Shown here piece by piece: positions 16,985 through 26,132 of a stretch of 64,000 nt of DNA. Numbering within the stretch: the stretch's first letter is position 1; each line of letters opens with the position of its first letter. The translations under genes and the position numbers were made by a program. Below the pieces are notes generated by a model. The model was not told the DNA's origin and did not search any database. It was given only the letters and a program-made list of their open reading frames with translations. The DNA comes from Phocaeicola_A sp045647865 (lineage in GTDB: Bacteria > Bacteroidota > Bacteroidia > Bacteroidales > Bacteroidaceae), in NCBI GenBank assembly GCA_045647865.1, contig JAZRMW010000002.1, positions 1 to 64,000 on the forward strand, in the 5' to 3' direction.

Positions 16985-18838
16985 TTATTTATTTCTTGTC
17001 TTTTTGAATGAAAAAGGTTTATACTCCATACCTTTACCATCATAACCTGAGTTCTTGAAATATTCTACAAATGTTAAACGAATAGAATGTACATAACCGC
17101 TCAAGCATGAAAGGGCAATGTTCAATCCGTGTCCGAATACAAAAATCAAGCCGAAGCATATCCAACCAGGAATACCCCAAAAGATGTCTCCCATGGAATC
17201 ACGCAATTGGCTTCCAAGATCATTGAACACTCCTCCCAACATTCCACCTGCCAAACCGAGAGCATACAGACGGAGATAAGAGAGCAAGTCTCCCATCAAA
17301 CCTGTAACCATATTGTAGGTATCCCAAAGACCGGCACCAATATTGGCAAAAACATTACGACGAATATTGTTCAGCAAATAAATACCGATAGCCGAAACAC
17401 CACCAATACCTATAAGGGCAATCTTTAATATGTCCATATCAAAAACTCCCAAATAAGTCAACGTTGCAACAACTACCGTTCCTCCCACTAACAACAACCA
17501 TCCCCAATCAGCCAAAGCATTCTTAAATCCATAACGAGCAGAAGCACCTATAGCTTTCACTGTCATCGCAAAACAGATGTGGAACATTCCGACCAGCAGA
17601 GCAATTACCATAGTCTTGTCGTATGCTGTACCATCCCACTTGCCAGTAATAATCAATGCTCTCATCCATTCCGGCAAATTCAAGTCTGTAATACTTGCAC
17701 CGAAGAAGGTATTGAAGATTGCACCCACAATGGTCGTAGCAACTCCCAAAGTTATCAACAAGTTCAATAACCCTGCCATAGATTTGCTCACCTTTTTCTT
17801 CAAATAAAGTCCTAACAGAATGATAAAAAGGCCATATCCTGCATCTCCCACACACATTCCAAAAAAGAGTGCATAGAACGGAGCAAGCAGAGGAGTCGGA
17901 TCAAATTCTCCATAATCCGGCATACCATACATTCTAGTCAACATCTCGAAGAGTCGGTTTATCTTATTATTCTTCAACTTTATTGGCGCATTATCTTCTT
18001 TCTCTGCCAAACGCATTTCATAATAGACACCACTCTCATCAAGCATTTTCTGAACTGCTGCATCATTTTCTACAGGAATCCAACCTTCCATCAGAACCAC
18101 TGCACCTGCAGCTATACGCTCACCTCCAAGCTGAGAAACCTCCATAAGGTTAATGTCATCTTCCAACTTCTCAATGGCACTTTCTACTACGGAAGTGTTC
18201 GCCACACAGAATTGACATAACAGTTCATTGGCATCGTTAATCGAAGCATTCAATGTCTCCAGTTCACGTAAAAGAGTCTTCAAACGTGTCTGAGGCAATA
18301 CCACACTGTCAGCTTCTAGTTCAACCTGTTCCTGATTGACGGTAACGAAATAACACAATCCCTTCTGCTGAGAAATAACAGTTGCATTACAATCTTCAAT
18401 CCATTCTTCCTTGAAGGACTTTTCTGGACAATTGAAAAATTGCATCTGCCAACCATTTGCAGATAAATTCTCAACAGTATTCCAATCAAAATCTCCCCAC
18501 ACTTCTAAGGATTCAATATCCTTTTCTATTGCAGGAAGTTGCATATTCAATTGACGGATACGTTCTTGAAGGGATTCATAATCACTCATCACCTGTTCTA
18601 TAGACAAGTTTACGGGCTGCACTTCAGAAACTTCGTAAGTTGCAGCAGCAAGACGCATACCTTTCAGTAGATTTTGGTATTCCGTACGCTTCTGCATGAC
18701 TACCTGCAAATTGGCATCAATTTCTGAACCTTGACGTTTATCTACATGTACCACACCAAGTTCACGAAGTTTTTCCAAGAAAGTTTCATATTCCTTACTT
18801 GTTACAAGGAACGTCAATTTCTTCATTTTATGAATCAT
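16985..18838 (-). CDS. V-type ATPase subunit I (stator a-subunit)
   Basis: The 617-residue subunit I joins the peripheral stalk to the membrane and supplies the ion half-channels. The N-terminal half (about 1-300) is cytoplasmic with coiled-coil stretches (for example 65-105). The C-terminal half has about seven membrane helices, beginning with LLAPFYALFFGMCVGDAGYG and including the conserved LSYLRLYALGLAGGMLGGVFN block with its essential arginine. The start overlaps the subunit D stop by ATGA (translational coupling); a second in-frame ATG lies four codons later. Length is normal for the family. Confidence 0.95.
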   Translation of the reverse strand: MIHKMKKLTFLVTSKEYETFLEKLRELGVVHVDKRQGSEIDANLQVVMQKRTEYQNLLKGMRLAAATYEVSEVQPVNLSIEQVMSDYESLQERIRQLNMQLPAIEKDIESLEVWGDFDWNTVENLSANGWQMQFFNCPEKSFKEEWIEDCNATVISQQKGLCYFVTVNQEQVELEADSVVLPQTRLKTLLRELETLNASINDANELLCQFCVANTSVVESAIEKLEDDINLMEVSQLGGERIAAGAVVLMEGWIPVENDAAVQKMLDESGVYYEMRLAEKEDNAPIKLKNNKINRLFEMLTRMYGMPDYGEFDPTPLLAPFYALFFGMCVGDAGYGLFIILLGLYLKKKVSKSMAGLLNLLITLGVATTIVGAIFNTFFGASITDLNLPEWMRALIITGKWDGTAYDKTMVIALLVGMFHICFAMTVKAIGASARYGFKNALADWGWLLLVGGTVVVATLTYLGVFDMDILKIALIGIGGVSAIGIYLLNNIRRNVFANIGAGLWDTYNMVTGLMGDLLSYLRLYALGLAGGMLGGVFNDLGSQLRDSMGDIFWGIPGWICFGLIFVFGHGLNIALSCLSGYVHSIRLTFVEYFKNSGYDGKGMEYKPFSFKKTRNK

Positions 18839-19440
18839 GCTTCAGCCTCCTTTCTCTTTTCCTGAAGTGACTTCAGAATTTTCTGTGAAGATTTAGAAAG
18901 ATTCTCTTCATCTTCCATGAATCGCTTAATCTTACGAACAGCCTCTTGGTATCCAGGTATCTGAACTTTCTCAAAAAGATTCACCTTCTGAGTAGTTTTC
19001 TTACGAGCATGCTCCAAAAGTCCCAACTTTGCGAGCACAAATTCGCGTTCCACAGCTGTTTTAGCAAGCCCCTGCAACAGATTAATTCCATCAAAGTACC
19101 ATTTTGGAGCACTGAACAAGCCAAATGGACGAACTTCTAAACGTATATTCTTCAAGACAGGTACGCGAACACCAGCAACCTTTTTTACATCCAGTTCCAC
19201 GTCCTTAAGAGCTACTAAAGAAGGGTCGAACTCACCCCAAAGAGCATACATCGTTTCGTATCCACCAATCTGACTTTCCAGTTTCTTTTCCAAAGTCATA
19301 GCCTCCTCCTTGCACTTTTTCACTTCTAGACGCAACGCCGTCTCCTTACTCTTAATGATAGGTAAAGTACGTTGCCGCATCTTTAGCTGCTTTTCAATCT
19401 GCTGAAGCGATGTCTTATTATATTGAAACTTTATTGCCAT
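18835..19440 (-). CDS. V-type ATPase subunit D (central shaft)
   Basis: The 201-residue central rotor shaft, equivalent to F-type gamma. It is almost wholly helical, with N-terminal and C-terminal coiled-coil arms (KTSLQQIEKQLKMRQRTLPIIKSKETAL; KRFMEDEENLSKSSQKILKSLQEKRKEAEA) around a short beta segment. The N-terminal FQYNKTSL is typical of the family. It lies 46 bp after subunit B and overlaps subunit I by four bases. Confidence 0.93.
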   Translation of the reverse strand: MAIKFQYNKTSLQQIEKQLKMRQRTLPIIKSKETALRLEVKKCKEEAMTLEKKLESQIGGYETMYALWGEFDPSLVALKDVELDVKKVAGVRVPVLKNIRLEVRPFGLFSAPKWYFDGINLLQGLAKTAVEREFVLAKLGLLEHARKKTTQKVNLFEKVQIPGYQEAVRKIKRFMEDEENLSKSSQKILKSLQEKRKEAEA

Positions 19441-19486
19441 TTTTTATCTCCAAACTAATAATTAAAGAGCTATTTCTCCTAATATG

Positions 19487-20815
19487 TTAGTCTTTCCAGT
19501 AAATATCCGTAAACTCTTTCTTGATATTAACTTCTTCAATCTTAAAGAATTTGCGGAAGAGAGCCCAAGTCTCATCAAGCATCTCCTCTGTATCAAGATT
19601 CACGTCAATTGCCAACAACTTATCCGCATACTCCTTAGCAAATTCCAAGCAACGATCATCATAGTTTGTCAAATCGAAACCATTCTCCTTCTTTGTCTTT
19701 GCATTTGCAGCATCCGAATAAAGTCGGATAGCAGCATTCATAACTTGACTATGATCCTTACGAGTCTTTTTTCCAGCAACCAACTGTTTCAGACGCGAAA
19801 GTGAACGGAATGGATCTACGATAACCTTACCTATATCAGAATCTCGACGCAAATAAAGCTGACCTTCAGTAATATATCCTGTATTATCAGGTACAGCATG
19901 AGTAATGTCACCACCAGACAATGTCGTTACAGCAATAATAGTGATAGATCCACCTCCCACCTCATCGGGGAACTGTACGGCCTTTTCATAAATCTTAGCC
20001 AAATCAGAATAGAGTGATCCGGGCATAGAGTCTTTTGAAGGAATCTGATCCATACGGTTCGACACGATAGCCAACGAATCGGCATATGAAGTCATGTCAG
20101 TCAAAAGCACAAGCACCTTCTCGTTCTTCTCCACAGCGAAATATTCAGCAGCAGTCAAAGCCATATCAGGAATCAACAGACGCTCTACGGCAGGGTCTTC
20201 CGTAGTGTTCATAAAACAGATGATACGGTCCAGTGCACCGGCATTGGAAAACGTGTTACGGAAAAAATAGTAGTCATCGTTGGTCATACCCATACCACCC
20301 AAGATAATCTTATCAACCTTAGCACGCAGGGCTACCATGGCCATCACCTCGTTGAACGGTTGGTCAGGGTCTGCAAAAAACGGAATCTTCTGACCAGACA
20401 CAAGGGTATTGTTCAAGTCGATACCGGCAATACCAGTAGCAATCAGTTCACTCGGTTGCTTACGGCGAACAGGGTTCACCGAAGGACCACCAATCTCCAC
20501 TTCCTTACCTTCAACTTCAGGACCACCGTCAATAGGATTACCGTAGGCATTAAAGAAACGTCCAGACAACTGATCACCGACCTTTAAGGTTGGAGACTTG
20601 CCCAAAAACACCACTTCTGCATTGGTGGGAATACCACCCGTACCTTCAAACACCTGAAGGGTCACATCGTCACCAACAATCTTCACCACCTGAGCTAACT
20701 TGCCGTTGATAGTAGCCAGTTCATCATAGCCCACGCCTTTCGCCTTCAGCGAACAAGTAGCCTTGGTTATCTGGCTGATTTTCGTATATACTTTTTGAAA
20801 AGCTGTTGTTGCCAT
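19487..20815 (-). CDS. V-type ATPase subunit B
   Basis: The non-catalytic nucleotide-binding subunit of the V1 hexamer, 442 residues. It has the beta-barrel N-terminus and the RecA-like domain but no Walker A loop: the equivalent position reads SGQKIPFFADPDQPFNE. The conserved VLVLLTDMTSYADSLAIVSNR and GSLYSDLAKIYEKA blocks identify it. Gap to subunit A is 15 bp. Confidence 0.97.
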   Translation of the reverse strand: MATTAFQKVYTKISQITKATCSLKAKGVGYDELATINGKLAQVVKIVGDDVTLQVFEGTGGIPTNAEVVFLGKSPTLKVGDQLSGRFFNAYGNPIDGGPEVEGKEVEIGGPSVNPVRRKQPSELIATGIAGIDLNNTLVSGQKIPFFADPDQPFNEVMAMVALRAKVDKIILGGMGMTNDDYYFFRNTFSNAGALDRIICFMNTTEDPAVERLLIPDMALTAAEYFAVEKNEKVLVLLTDMTSYADSLAIVSNRMDQIPSKDSMPGSLYSDLAKIYEKAVQFPDEVGGGSITIIAVTTLSGGDITHAVPDNTGYITEGQLYLRRDSDIGKVIVDPFRSLSRLKQLVAGKKTRKDHSQVMNAAIRLYSDAANAKTKKENGFDLTNYDDRCLEFAKEYADKLLAIDVNLDTEEMLDETWALFRKFFKIEEVNIKKEFTDIYWKD

Positions 20816-20830
20816 ATCTTATACCTTATA

Positions 20831-22579
20831 TTATTTATGTCCGGCAAGCATCTCCTGAATCTGATTCTTGAAGTCATAGTATTGCTCTGACTTATACTCT
20901 GAATAGTTCATCTGCTTGCATACGTTAATCATCTTCTTGAAATAATCCACGACATCCAGGAAGTTGTCAAACTTGAAGTCGATATTACAGATTTCCACCA
21001 CCAAGTCAAGAATTTCCTCCTGACGCTCCAGTGAAGTCACAGCATCCACCTCATCAAACGCATCCTGTTGAAGGATGACGAAGTCAATGATTTCAGACTT
21101 CCAGAATGTTTCGTGATAATCTACAGGCACACCATCGTCACCCAAGATATTGATTTGTTCAGCAATCTCCTTACCACGTTGCATACGGGTTTTCAAGTCA
21201 AGAACCTTCGGAATCCAACGGTCATTGATACGCTCCTTGATGTATTCGGCAAACTCTGGATATTCCAAGTATTTTGAATAAGAGTCAATGGGGTTCACAG
21301 CCGGATAACGTTTCTTGTCGGCACGATCCTGCTCAAGGGCATAGAAACAACGGGCTACCTTCTTGGTATTCTCCGTCACAGGTTCCTTCAAGTTACCACC
21401 GGCAGGCGATACCGTACCGATGAAGGTAATAGAACCCACCTCGCCATTGTTCAGATAAACATATCCTGCGCGACCATAGAAGTTTGAAATCAAAGCCGAG
21501 AGGTCCATAGGGAATGCATCGGGACCAGGCAACTCCTCCATACGGTTTGACATCTCACGCAAGGCCTGTGCCCAACGTGAAGTAGAGTCAGCCATCAACA
21601 ATACACGAAGTCCCATTGCACGGTAATACTCGGCCATCGTCATAGCTGTATATACAGATGCCTCACGGGCAGCCACGGGCATGTTTGAAGTATTGGCGAT
21701 AATGATAGTACGCTCCATCAACTTGCGTCCGGTGTGGGGGTCATCCAATTCGGGGAACTCCGTGAAGATTTCCACAACCTCATTGGCACGCTCACCACAG
21801 GCTGCAATGATTACGATATCAGCTTCGGCCTGCTTAGAAATAGCATGCTGGAGTACAGTCTTACCTGTACCGAAAGGACCGGGGATAAAGCCCGTACCAC
21901 CTTCCACTATAGGGTTGAATGTATCGATAGTACGCACACCAGTCTCCAACAGTTTGAAGGGACGCGGCTTCTGCTTGTACTGAGTCATGGCAAACTTCAC
22001 CGGCCAGTGCTGTATCATGTTCACCTCGATAACCTTGCCTTCTGCATCGGTCAACACGGCTACCACATCGCTCACCTTGTATTGTCCCTTGGCAACGATG
22101 CTCTTCACCTTGGCCTTACCTTCCAATTGGAAAGGTACCATAATCTTCAGCGGTTGTGAATTTTCTTCTACACCACCCAACCAATCGGCAGCCTGCACCT
22201 CGTCGCCCACCTTGGCAATCGGGGTAAAGTCCCACAAGCGATCTTCATCGATGGGGTCGGTATATTGTCCGCGTTTCAGGAATACGCCCTCCATCTTGTC
22301 GAGGTCGTTCTGCAAACCATCGAAGTTCTTCGACAACATACCAGGCGCCAGTTTCACTTCGAGCATGTGGCCCGTAAACTCCGCCATTGCTCCCACTTTC
22401 AAGCCACGGGTACTCTCGAACACCTGTACATACACATCCGAGCCTACCACCTTGATAACCTCAGACATCAGACGGTCTCCACCCGTTTCGATGTAGCAGA
22501 TTTCACCTTGAGCCACCGGACCATCTACTTTCAGCGTTACCATGTTAGCAATAACGCCGCTTACAGTTCCTTTTGTCAT
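20831..22579 (-). CDS. V-type ATPase catalytic subunit A
   Basis: The catalytic subunit, 582 residues, hydrolysing or making ATP. It has the Walker A loop GPFGTGKT (near residue 228) and the catalytic glutamate region CGERANEVVE. The family non-homologous insert lies at about 110-190, and the Walker B strand is LLMADSTSRWAQALRE. The order E-DUF2764-A-B-D-I-K is that of the Bacteroidetes/spirochaete type. A 171-bp AT-rich gap separates it from DUF2764 upstream; I found no full -7 box in that gap. Confidence 0.98.
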   Translation of the reverse strand: MTKGTVSGVIANMVTLKVDGPVAQGEICYIETGGDRLMSEVIKVVGSDVYVQVFESTRGLKVGAMAEFTGHMLEVKLAPGMLSKNFDGLQNDLDKMEGVFLKRGQYTDPIDEDRLWDFTPIAKVGDEVQAADWLGGVEENSQPLKIMVPFQLEGKAKVKSIVAKGQYKVSDVVAVLTDAEGKVIEVNMIQHWPVKFAMTQYKQKPRPFKLLETGVRTIDTFNPIVEGGTGFIPGPFGTGKTVLQHAISKQAEADIVIIAACGERANEVVEIFTEFPELDDPHTGRKLMERTIIIANTSNMPVAAREASVYTAMTMAEYYRAMGLRVLLMADSTSRWAQALREMSNRMEELPGPDAFPMDLSALISNFYGRAGYVYLNNGEVGSITFIGTVSPAGGNLKEPVTENTKKVARCFYALEQDRADKKRYPAVNPIDSYSKYLEYPEFAEYIKERINDRWIPKVLDLKTRMQRGKEIAEQINILGDDGVPVDYHETFWKSEIIDFVILQQDAFDEVDAVTSLERQEEILDLVVEICNIDFKFDNFLDVVDYFKKMINVCKQMNYSEYKSEQYYDFKNQIQEMLAGHK

Positions 22580-22750
22580 ATATAATATTTTTAAATTTAT
22601 TCAAGCTTCGCAAACAATTACTCAAAGAATATGGGAAGTTTTTGCTGCATCAAAAAAAATGCAAAAAAATAGAATCTCCTCAAAGAAATATCATCTATAT
22701 TTATACAACTCTCAAACTAATGTAATTCACATATGAGAATTAATATTAGA

Positions 22751-23590
22751 TTATCTCTTAAATTCTTCAGGTACACGTGCTTCACTACGCAAATTTTCAA
22801 TAATTTGGCGGAAAGTTTCGCGCCCGGTCTCTACATCCAATTTTCCCCAACGCTCCAACATTTCCAATTTGCACATATATGCAAACACCGCCTCAACTGA
22901 AAAAACCTTCATAAATGTCTGTTCATCAAGCCACATCCATTTGAAAACATCTATACGTTTTTCCTTCTCTACAGGGTCATCACAATCCACTATTTTCATC
23001 AAATCCCCCATATAGTCAAGTTCATGTCCCAAATCAAAATCGCGAGTATTGTTTGTACGTATCATTTCGCACACATCATTGTCACCCTGAATATAATCAG
23101 CCACATTCCAGCCATTCTTTTTAGCAATCAAAGCTGTCAGTATATTAGTCACATTCAAGTTCATATTGAACCAATCACGTAACATCCGATTAGGGCACTT
23201 GATTGCATATTTGTAATATTCCAACAAGATAGAATCTTCTGGAAAATAACCTGCTCGATCTTTATTTTGGGAATAAGTATGGGCAAAGTCTAAAAGAAAT
23301 GTTGGATAAGTATATACTTTAGAACCCATATCATGCTCCAAAGCCATCATTTCCTCATAGTCTTCACGGCTGTAGTTACCTAATGGACTGATTTCTGCCT
23401 CGGAATCCTTCAACATCTTCACCAGATTCAAGCAGTCATAACGCAGATAGAAATAGAACATCAACTTCTTGTCCTCTGCCGTTAACAATCCTGCCAATTC
23501 TTCCTTGAATTCAGCTACAGACTGTGCACCTCGCACATCATCCAATGTTATGTCAGGCGCACCAGCCATTAAGCAATAATAATTACTCAT
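22751..23590 (-). CDS. DUF2764 protein, probable V-ATPase C/d-like subunit
   Basis: A 279-residue helical soluble protein of family DUF2764, found between the E and A subunit genes of Bacteroidetes and spirochaete V-ATPase operons. Its opening MSNYYCLMAGAPDI and the pattern of paired helices (YYKYAIKCPNRMLRDWFNMNLNVTNIL) recall subunit C/d, which caps the rotor ring and otherwise has no gene here. The role as a C/d substitute is inference from position and helical character. 17 bp after subunit E. Confidence 0.85.
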   Translation of the reverse strand: MSNYYCLMAGAPDITLDDVRGAQSVAEFKEELAGLLTAEDKKLMFYFYLRYDCLNLVKMLKDSEAEISPLGNYSREDYEEMMALEHDMGSKVYTYPTFLLDFAHTYSQNKDRAGYFPEDSILLEYYKYAIKCPNRMLRDWFNMNLNVTNILTALIAKKNGWNVADYIQGDNDVCEMIRTNNTRDFDLGHELDYMGDLMKIVDCDDPVEKEKRIDVFKWMWLDEQTFMKVFSVEAVFAYMCKLEMLERWGKLDVETGRETFRQIIENLRSEARVPEEFKR

Positions 23591-23607
23591 ATAAAAAAAT
23601 GGAGAAA

Positions 23608-24204
23608 TTACTTATTGAACAACATTTCCACCAATTGCGGTCGCAAGAACGACTTGAAGAATGCATTAAACTCTTCTTCACCAAAATTCACTTTATATGA
23701 ACCGTCAGCAGGAGCAATGGTAAAGAGACTCTTCATACCATTCACTTTTTCAATGGTAACCCCTTTCTCAAGTAAAGTCTTTGCTTTTGAAGCAAAATAT
23801 GCATTCAGCGCCTCTGCTTCAGGAGAAGAAATCGTTACACCTTCATCAGCAGACCATCTACTTGCCAATGCCACAACAAACTGACAAAGGAAATCTTTAT
23901 CAGCTATCAAACTCTTAACGGAATTTTCTACAGTATTATCAGTCAAGCAATTTACTATTTCTGATTTCAAGGCATTTACCGTCTGACCAGCATAAAGTTG
24001 TAATTCCTTCTTGGTATTTTCTAATAGCTCAGCTGCTTTCTTCTGAGCAGCAGCAACAATATCCTCAGCCTCCTTTTGCGATTTCTTTACAATCTCAATG
24101 GCTTCGGCATTAGCTTTTTCAACGATTCGTTGTGCCTCTTCGTTTCCTTTTTCTACGCCTTCGCGGAAAATTTTCTCAGTCAGCTCTTGAATCTTATTTC
24201 CCAT
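23608..24204 (-). CDS. V-type ATPase subunit E (peripheral stalk)
   Basis: First gene of the operon, 198 residues. The N-terminal half (about 1-95) is a charged, alanine-rich coiled coil (ANAEAIEIVKKSQKEAEDIVAAAQKKAAELLENTKK), the stator stalk; the C-terminal half is the globular head that binds A/B. No separate G/H or F subunit gene is seen in this operon. A -7 box stands at 24255. Confidence 0.92.
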   Translation of the reverse strand: MGNKIQELTEKIFREGVEKGNEEAQRIVEKANAEAIEIVKKSQKEAEDIVAAAQKKAAELLENTKKELQLYAGQTVNALKSEIVNCLTDNTVENSVKSLIADKDFLCQFVVALASRWSADEGVTISSPEAEALNAYFASKAKTLLEKGVTIEKVNGMKSLFTIAPADGSYKVNFGEEEFNAFFKSFLRPQLVEMLFNK

Positions 24205-24254
24205 ATTCTATAGATATATATATTAGATTTTTATTAGTTTTATTATTTAAGGTG

Positions 24255-24262
24255 CAAATATA
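24255..24262 (-). promoter_or_regulatory. -7 box of the V-ATPase operon
   Basis: The minus strand reads TATATTTG (TAnnTTTG), 50 bp before the subunit E start; a TTTG lies 21 bp further upstream (complement of 24284-24287), slightly off the usual spacing. Confidence 0.65.
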
Positions 24263-24328
24263 CAAAATGTTTTTCATATTCAACAAACAAAACACCAATC
24301 TCTTTTCTTCTTACACGAAATACTGAAC

Positions 24329-24360
24329 AAAAAAAGGAAAGAATAAATTTATTCTCTCCT
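24329..24360 (-). terminator. Terminator of the ABC-F gene
   Basis: A stem around AGAATAAA/TTTATTCT with GGA/TCC at its base (24336-24359), followed on the minus strand by seven T. It separates the ABC-F gene from the V-ATPase operon. Confidence 0.8.
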
Positions 24361-24377
24361 TTTCTCTTTCAACAATT

Positions 24378-25994
24378 TTACTCACCATACATGCGTGCAC
24401 GCATTTCCTTTATGTGATCACTGGTGATATATTCATCGTATTCCATCATTTTGTCAATTATTCCATTGGGGGTTAATTCGATAATTCGGTTTGCCACCGT
24501 CTGAATGAATTCATGGTCATGGCTACTGAAAAGGACATTACCTTTATAAAGCTTCAAATTATTATTGAACGCCTGAATGGATTCCAAATCAAGGTGATTG
24601 GTAGGAGTATCAAGAATCAAGCAATTTGCATTTTTGAGTTGCATACGGGCTATCATACAACGCATTTTCTCACCTCCACTCAACACATTCGCTTTCTTCA
24701 AAACTTCTTCACCACTGAATAGCATACGTCCGAGGAAACTTTTGAAATAGACCTCATTGCCTTCTCCAAACTGACTAAGCCAATCCACGAGATTAAGATC
24801 CGTCTCAAAAAATGTTGTATTATCCAATGGCAAATAGGCTGTTGTGATAGTAACCCCCCAATTGAATTTTCCGGCATGCGGTTTTCGGTTTCCATTAATA
24901 ATTTCAAAAAGAGCCGTCATAGCACGTGGATCACGGCTAAGGAAAACAATCTTATCACCCTTTTCTACATTGAAGTTCACGTCGTTGAACAAGACTGTAC
25001 CATCCTCCATTTCTGCACGTAATCCACTGACTTCCAATATTTGGTTGCCTGGTTCTCGTTCTGGGGTAAAGATAATGCCTGGATATTTACGTGACGAAGG
25101 CTGAATATCCTCAACATTGAGTTTCTCCAACATTTTTTTACGCGAAGTCGTCTGCTTGCTTTTAGCCACATTGGCACTGAATCGACGGATAAATTCTTCC
25201 AGTTCTTTACGTTTTTCCTCAGCCTTAGCCTTCTGATTCTGAGCTTGACGAAGAGCCAACTGAGAGCTTTCATACCAGAAGCTATAATTACCAGCAAAAA
25301 GATTCACTTTACCGAAATCAATATCAACCGTATGAGTACAAACAGAATCAAGGAAGTGACGGTCATGACTAACGACAAGAACCGTATGCTCAAAGTTGGC
25401 CAAGTATTCTTCCAACCAAGTAACAGTTTCCATGTCAAGGTCGTTTGTCGGCTCATCAAGCAATAAGTTATCCGGATTACCATAAAGAGCCTGAGCAAGC
25501 ATGACACGCACCTTCTCCTTACCACTCAATTCACTCATCAGTAAATAGTGCTTATCTTCCTTGATACCCAATCCACTCAATAGAGCGGCCGCATCACTTT
25601 CGGCATTCCATCCGTCCAACTCGGCAAACTTCTCTTCTAACTCTGCCACTTTCAATCCATCTTCATCGCTGAAGTCAGCTTTGGCATAGAGTGCATCGCG
25701 TTGGTTCATTATATCCCAAAGCACCGTATGACCCATTAATACGGTATTAAGGACTGTATATTGATCCCACTTGAAATGATCTTGGCTAAGTACCGACAGA
25801 CGTTCACCTGGTCCTAAAGTGACACTACCCTTTGTAGGGTCCAATTCACCACTGATAGCACGCAAGAAAGTACTTTTTCCTGCTCCATTGGCACCAATGA
25901 CTCCATAAATGTTACCATTAGTAAACTTAAGGTTCACATCCTTATATAACACTCTTTTTCCAAACTGAATTGCGAGATCAGATACTGTAATCAT
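24378..25994 (-). CDS. ABC-F family ATP-binding protein (YbiT-like)
   Basis: A 538-residue cytoplasmic protein with two ABC ATPase domains in one chain and no membrane helices. Walker A of domain 1 is GANGAGKST; its signature is MSELSGKEKVRVMLAQAL and Walker B LLLDEPTNDLD. The linker (about 235-310) is charged and helical (KAKAEEKRKELEEFIRRFSA). Domain 2 has a degenerate Walker A (FLSRDPRAMTALFE in place of GxxGxGKS), with signature VLSGGEKMRCMIARM and Walker B LILDTPTNHLDLE. ABC-F proteins bind the ribosomal E site; the length and YbiT-like order fit translation-factor members rather than resistance proteins. The exact role is not known. Confidence 0.93.
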   Translation of the reverse strand: MITVSDLAIQFGKRVLYKDVNLKFTNGNIYGVIGANGAGKSTFLRAISGELDPTKGSVTLGPGERLSVLSQDHFKWDQYTVLNTVLMGHTVLWDIMNQRDALYAKADFSDEDGLKVAELEEKFAELDGWNAESDAAALLSGLGIKEDKHYLLMSELSGKEKVRVMLAQALYGNPDNLLLDEPTNDLDMETVTWLEEYLANFEHTVLVVSHDRHFLDSVCTHTVDIDFGKVNLFAGNYSFWYESSQLALRQAQNQKAKAEEKRKELEEFIRRFSANVAKSKQTTSRKKMLEKLNVEDIQPSSRKYPGIIFTPEREPGNQILEVSGLRAEMEDGTVLFNDVNFNVEKGDKIVFLSRDPRAMTALFEIINGNRKPHAGKFNWGVTITTAYLPLDNTTFFETDLNLVDWLSQFGEGNEVYFKSFLGRMLFSGEEVLKKANVLSGGEKMRCMIARMQLKNANCLILDTPTNHLDLESIQAFNNNLKLYKGNVLFSSHDHEFIQTVANRIIELTPNGIIDKMMEYDEYITSDHIKEMRARMYGE

Positions 25995-26040
25995 ATTTAT
26001 TTCTTTATACCTTATTATATATAGTAGCTCATTCGGTTTG

Positions 26041-26048
26041 CAAAGATA
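26041..26048 (-). promoter_or_regulatory. -7 box of the ABC-F gene
   Basis: The minus strand reads TATCTTTG (TAnnTTTG), 46 bp before the start codon; a TTCG (complement of 26068-26071) stands 19 bp upstream as a near-match to the -33 element. Confidence 0.7.
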
Positions 26049-26132
26049 CGGATAATTCGTCGAATAGCGAAAATCATCTCTACCTTTTTATAATTTTCAC
26101 ATTGTCTGATATATTTTTATAACATGAAGTTT

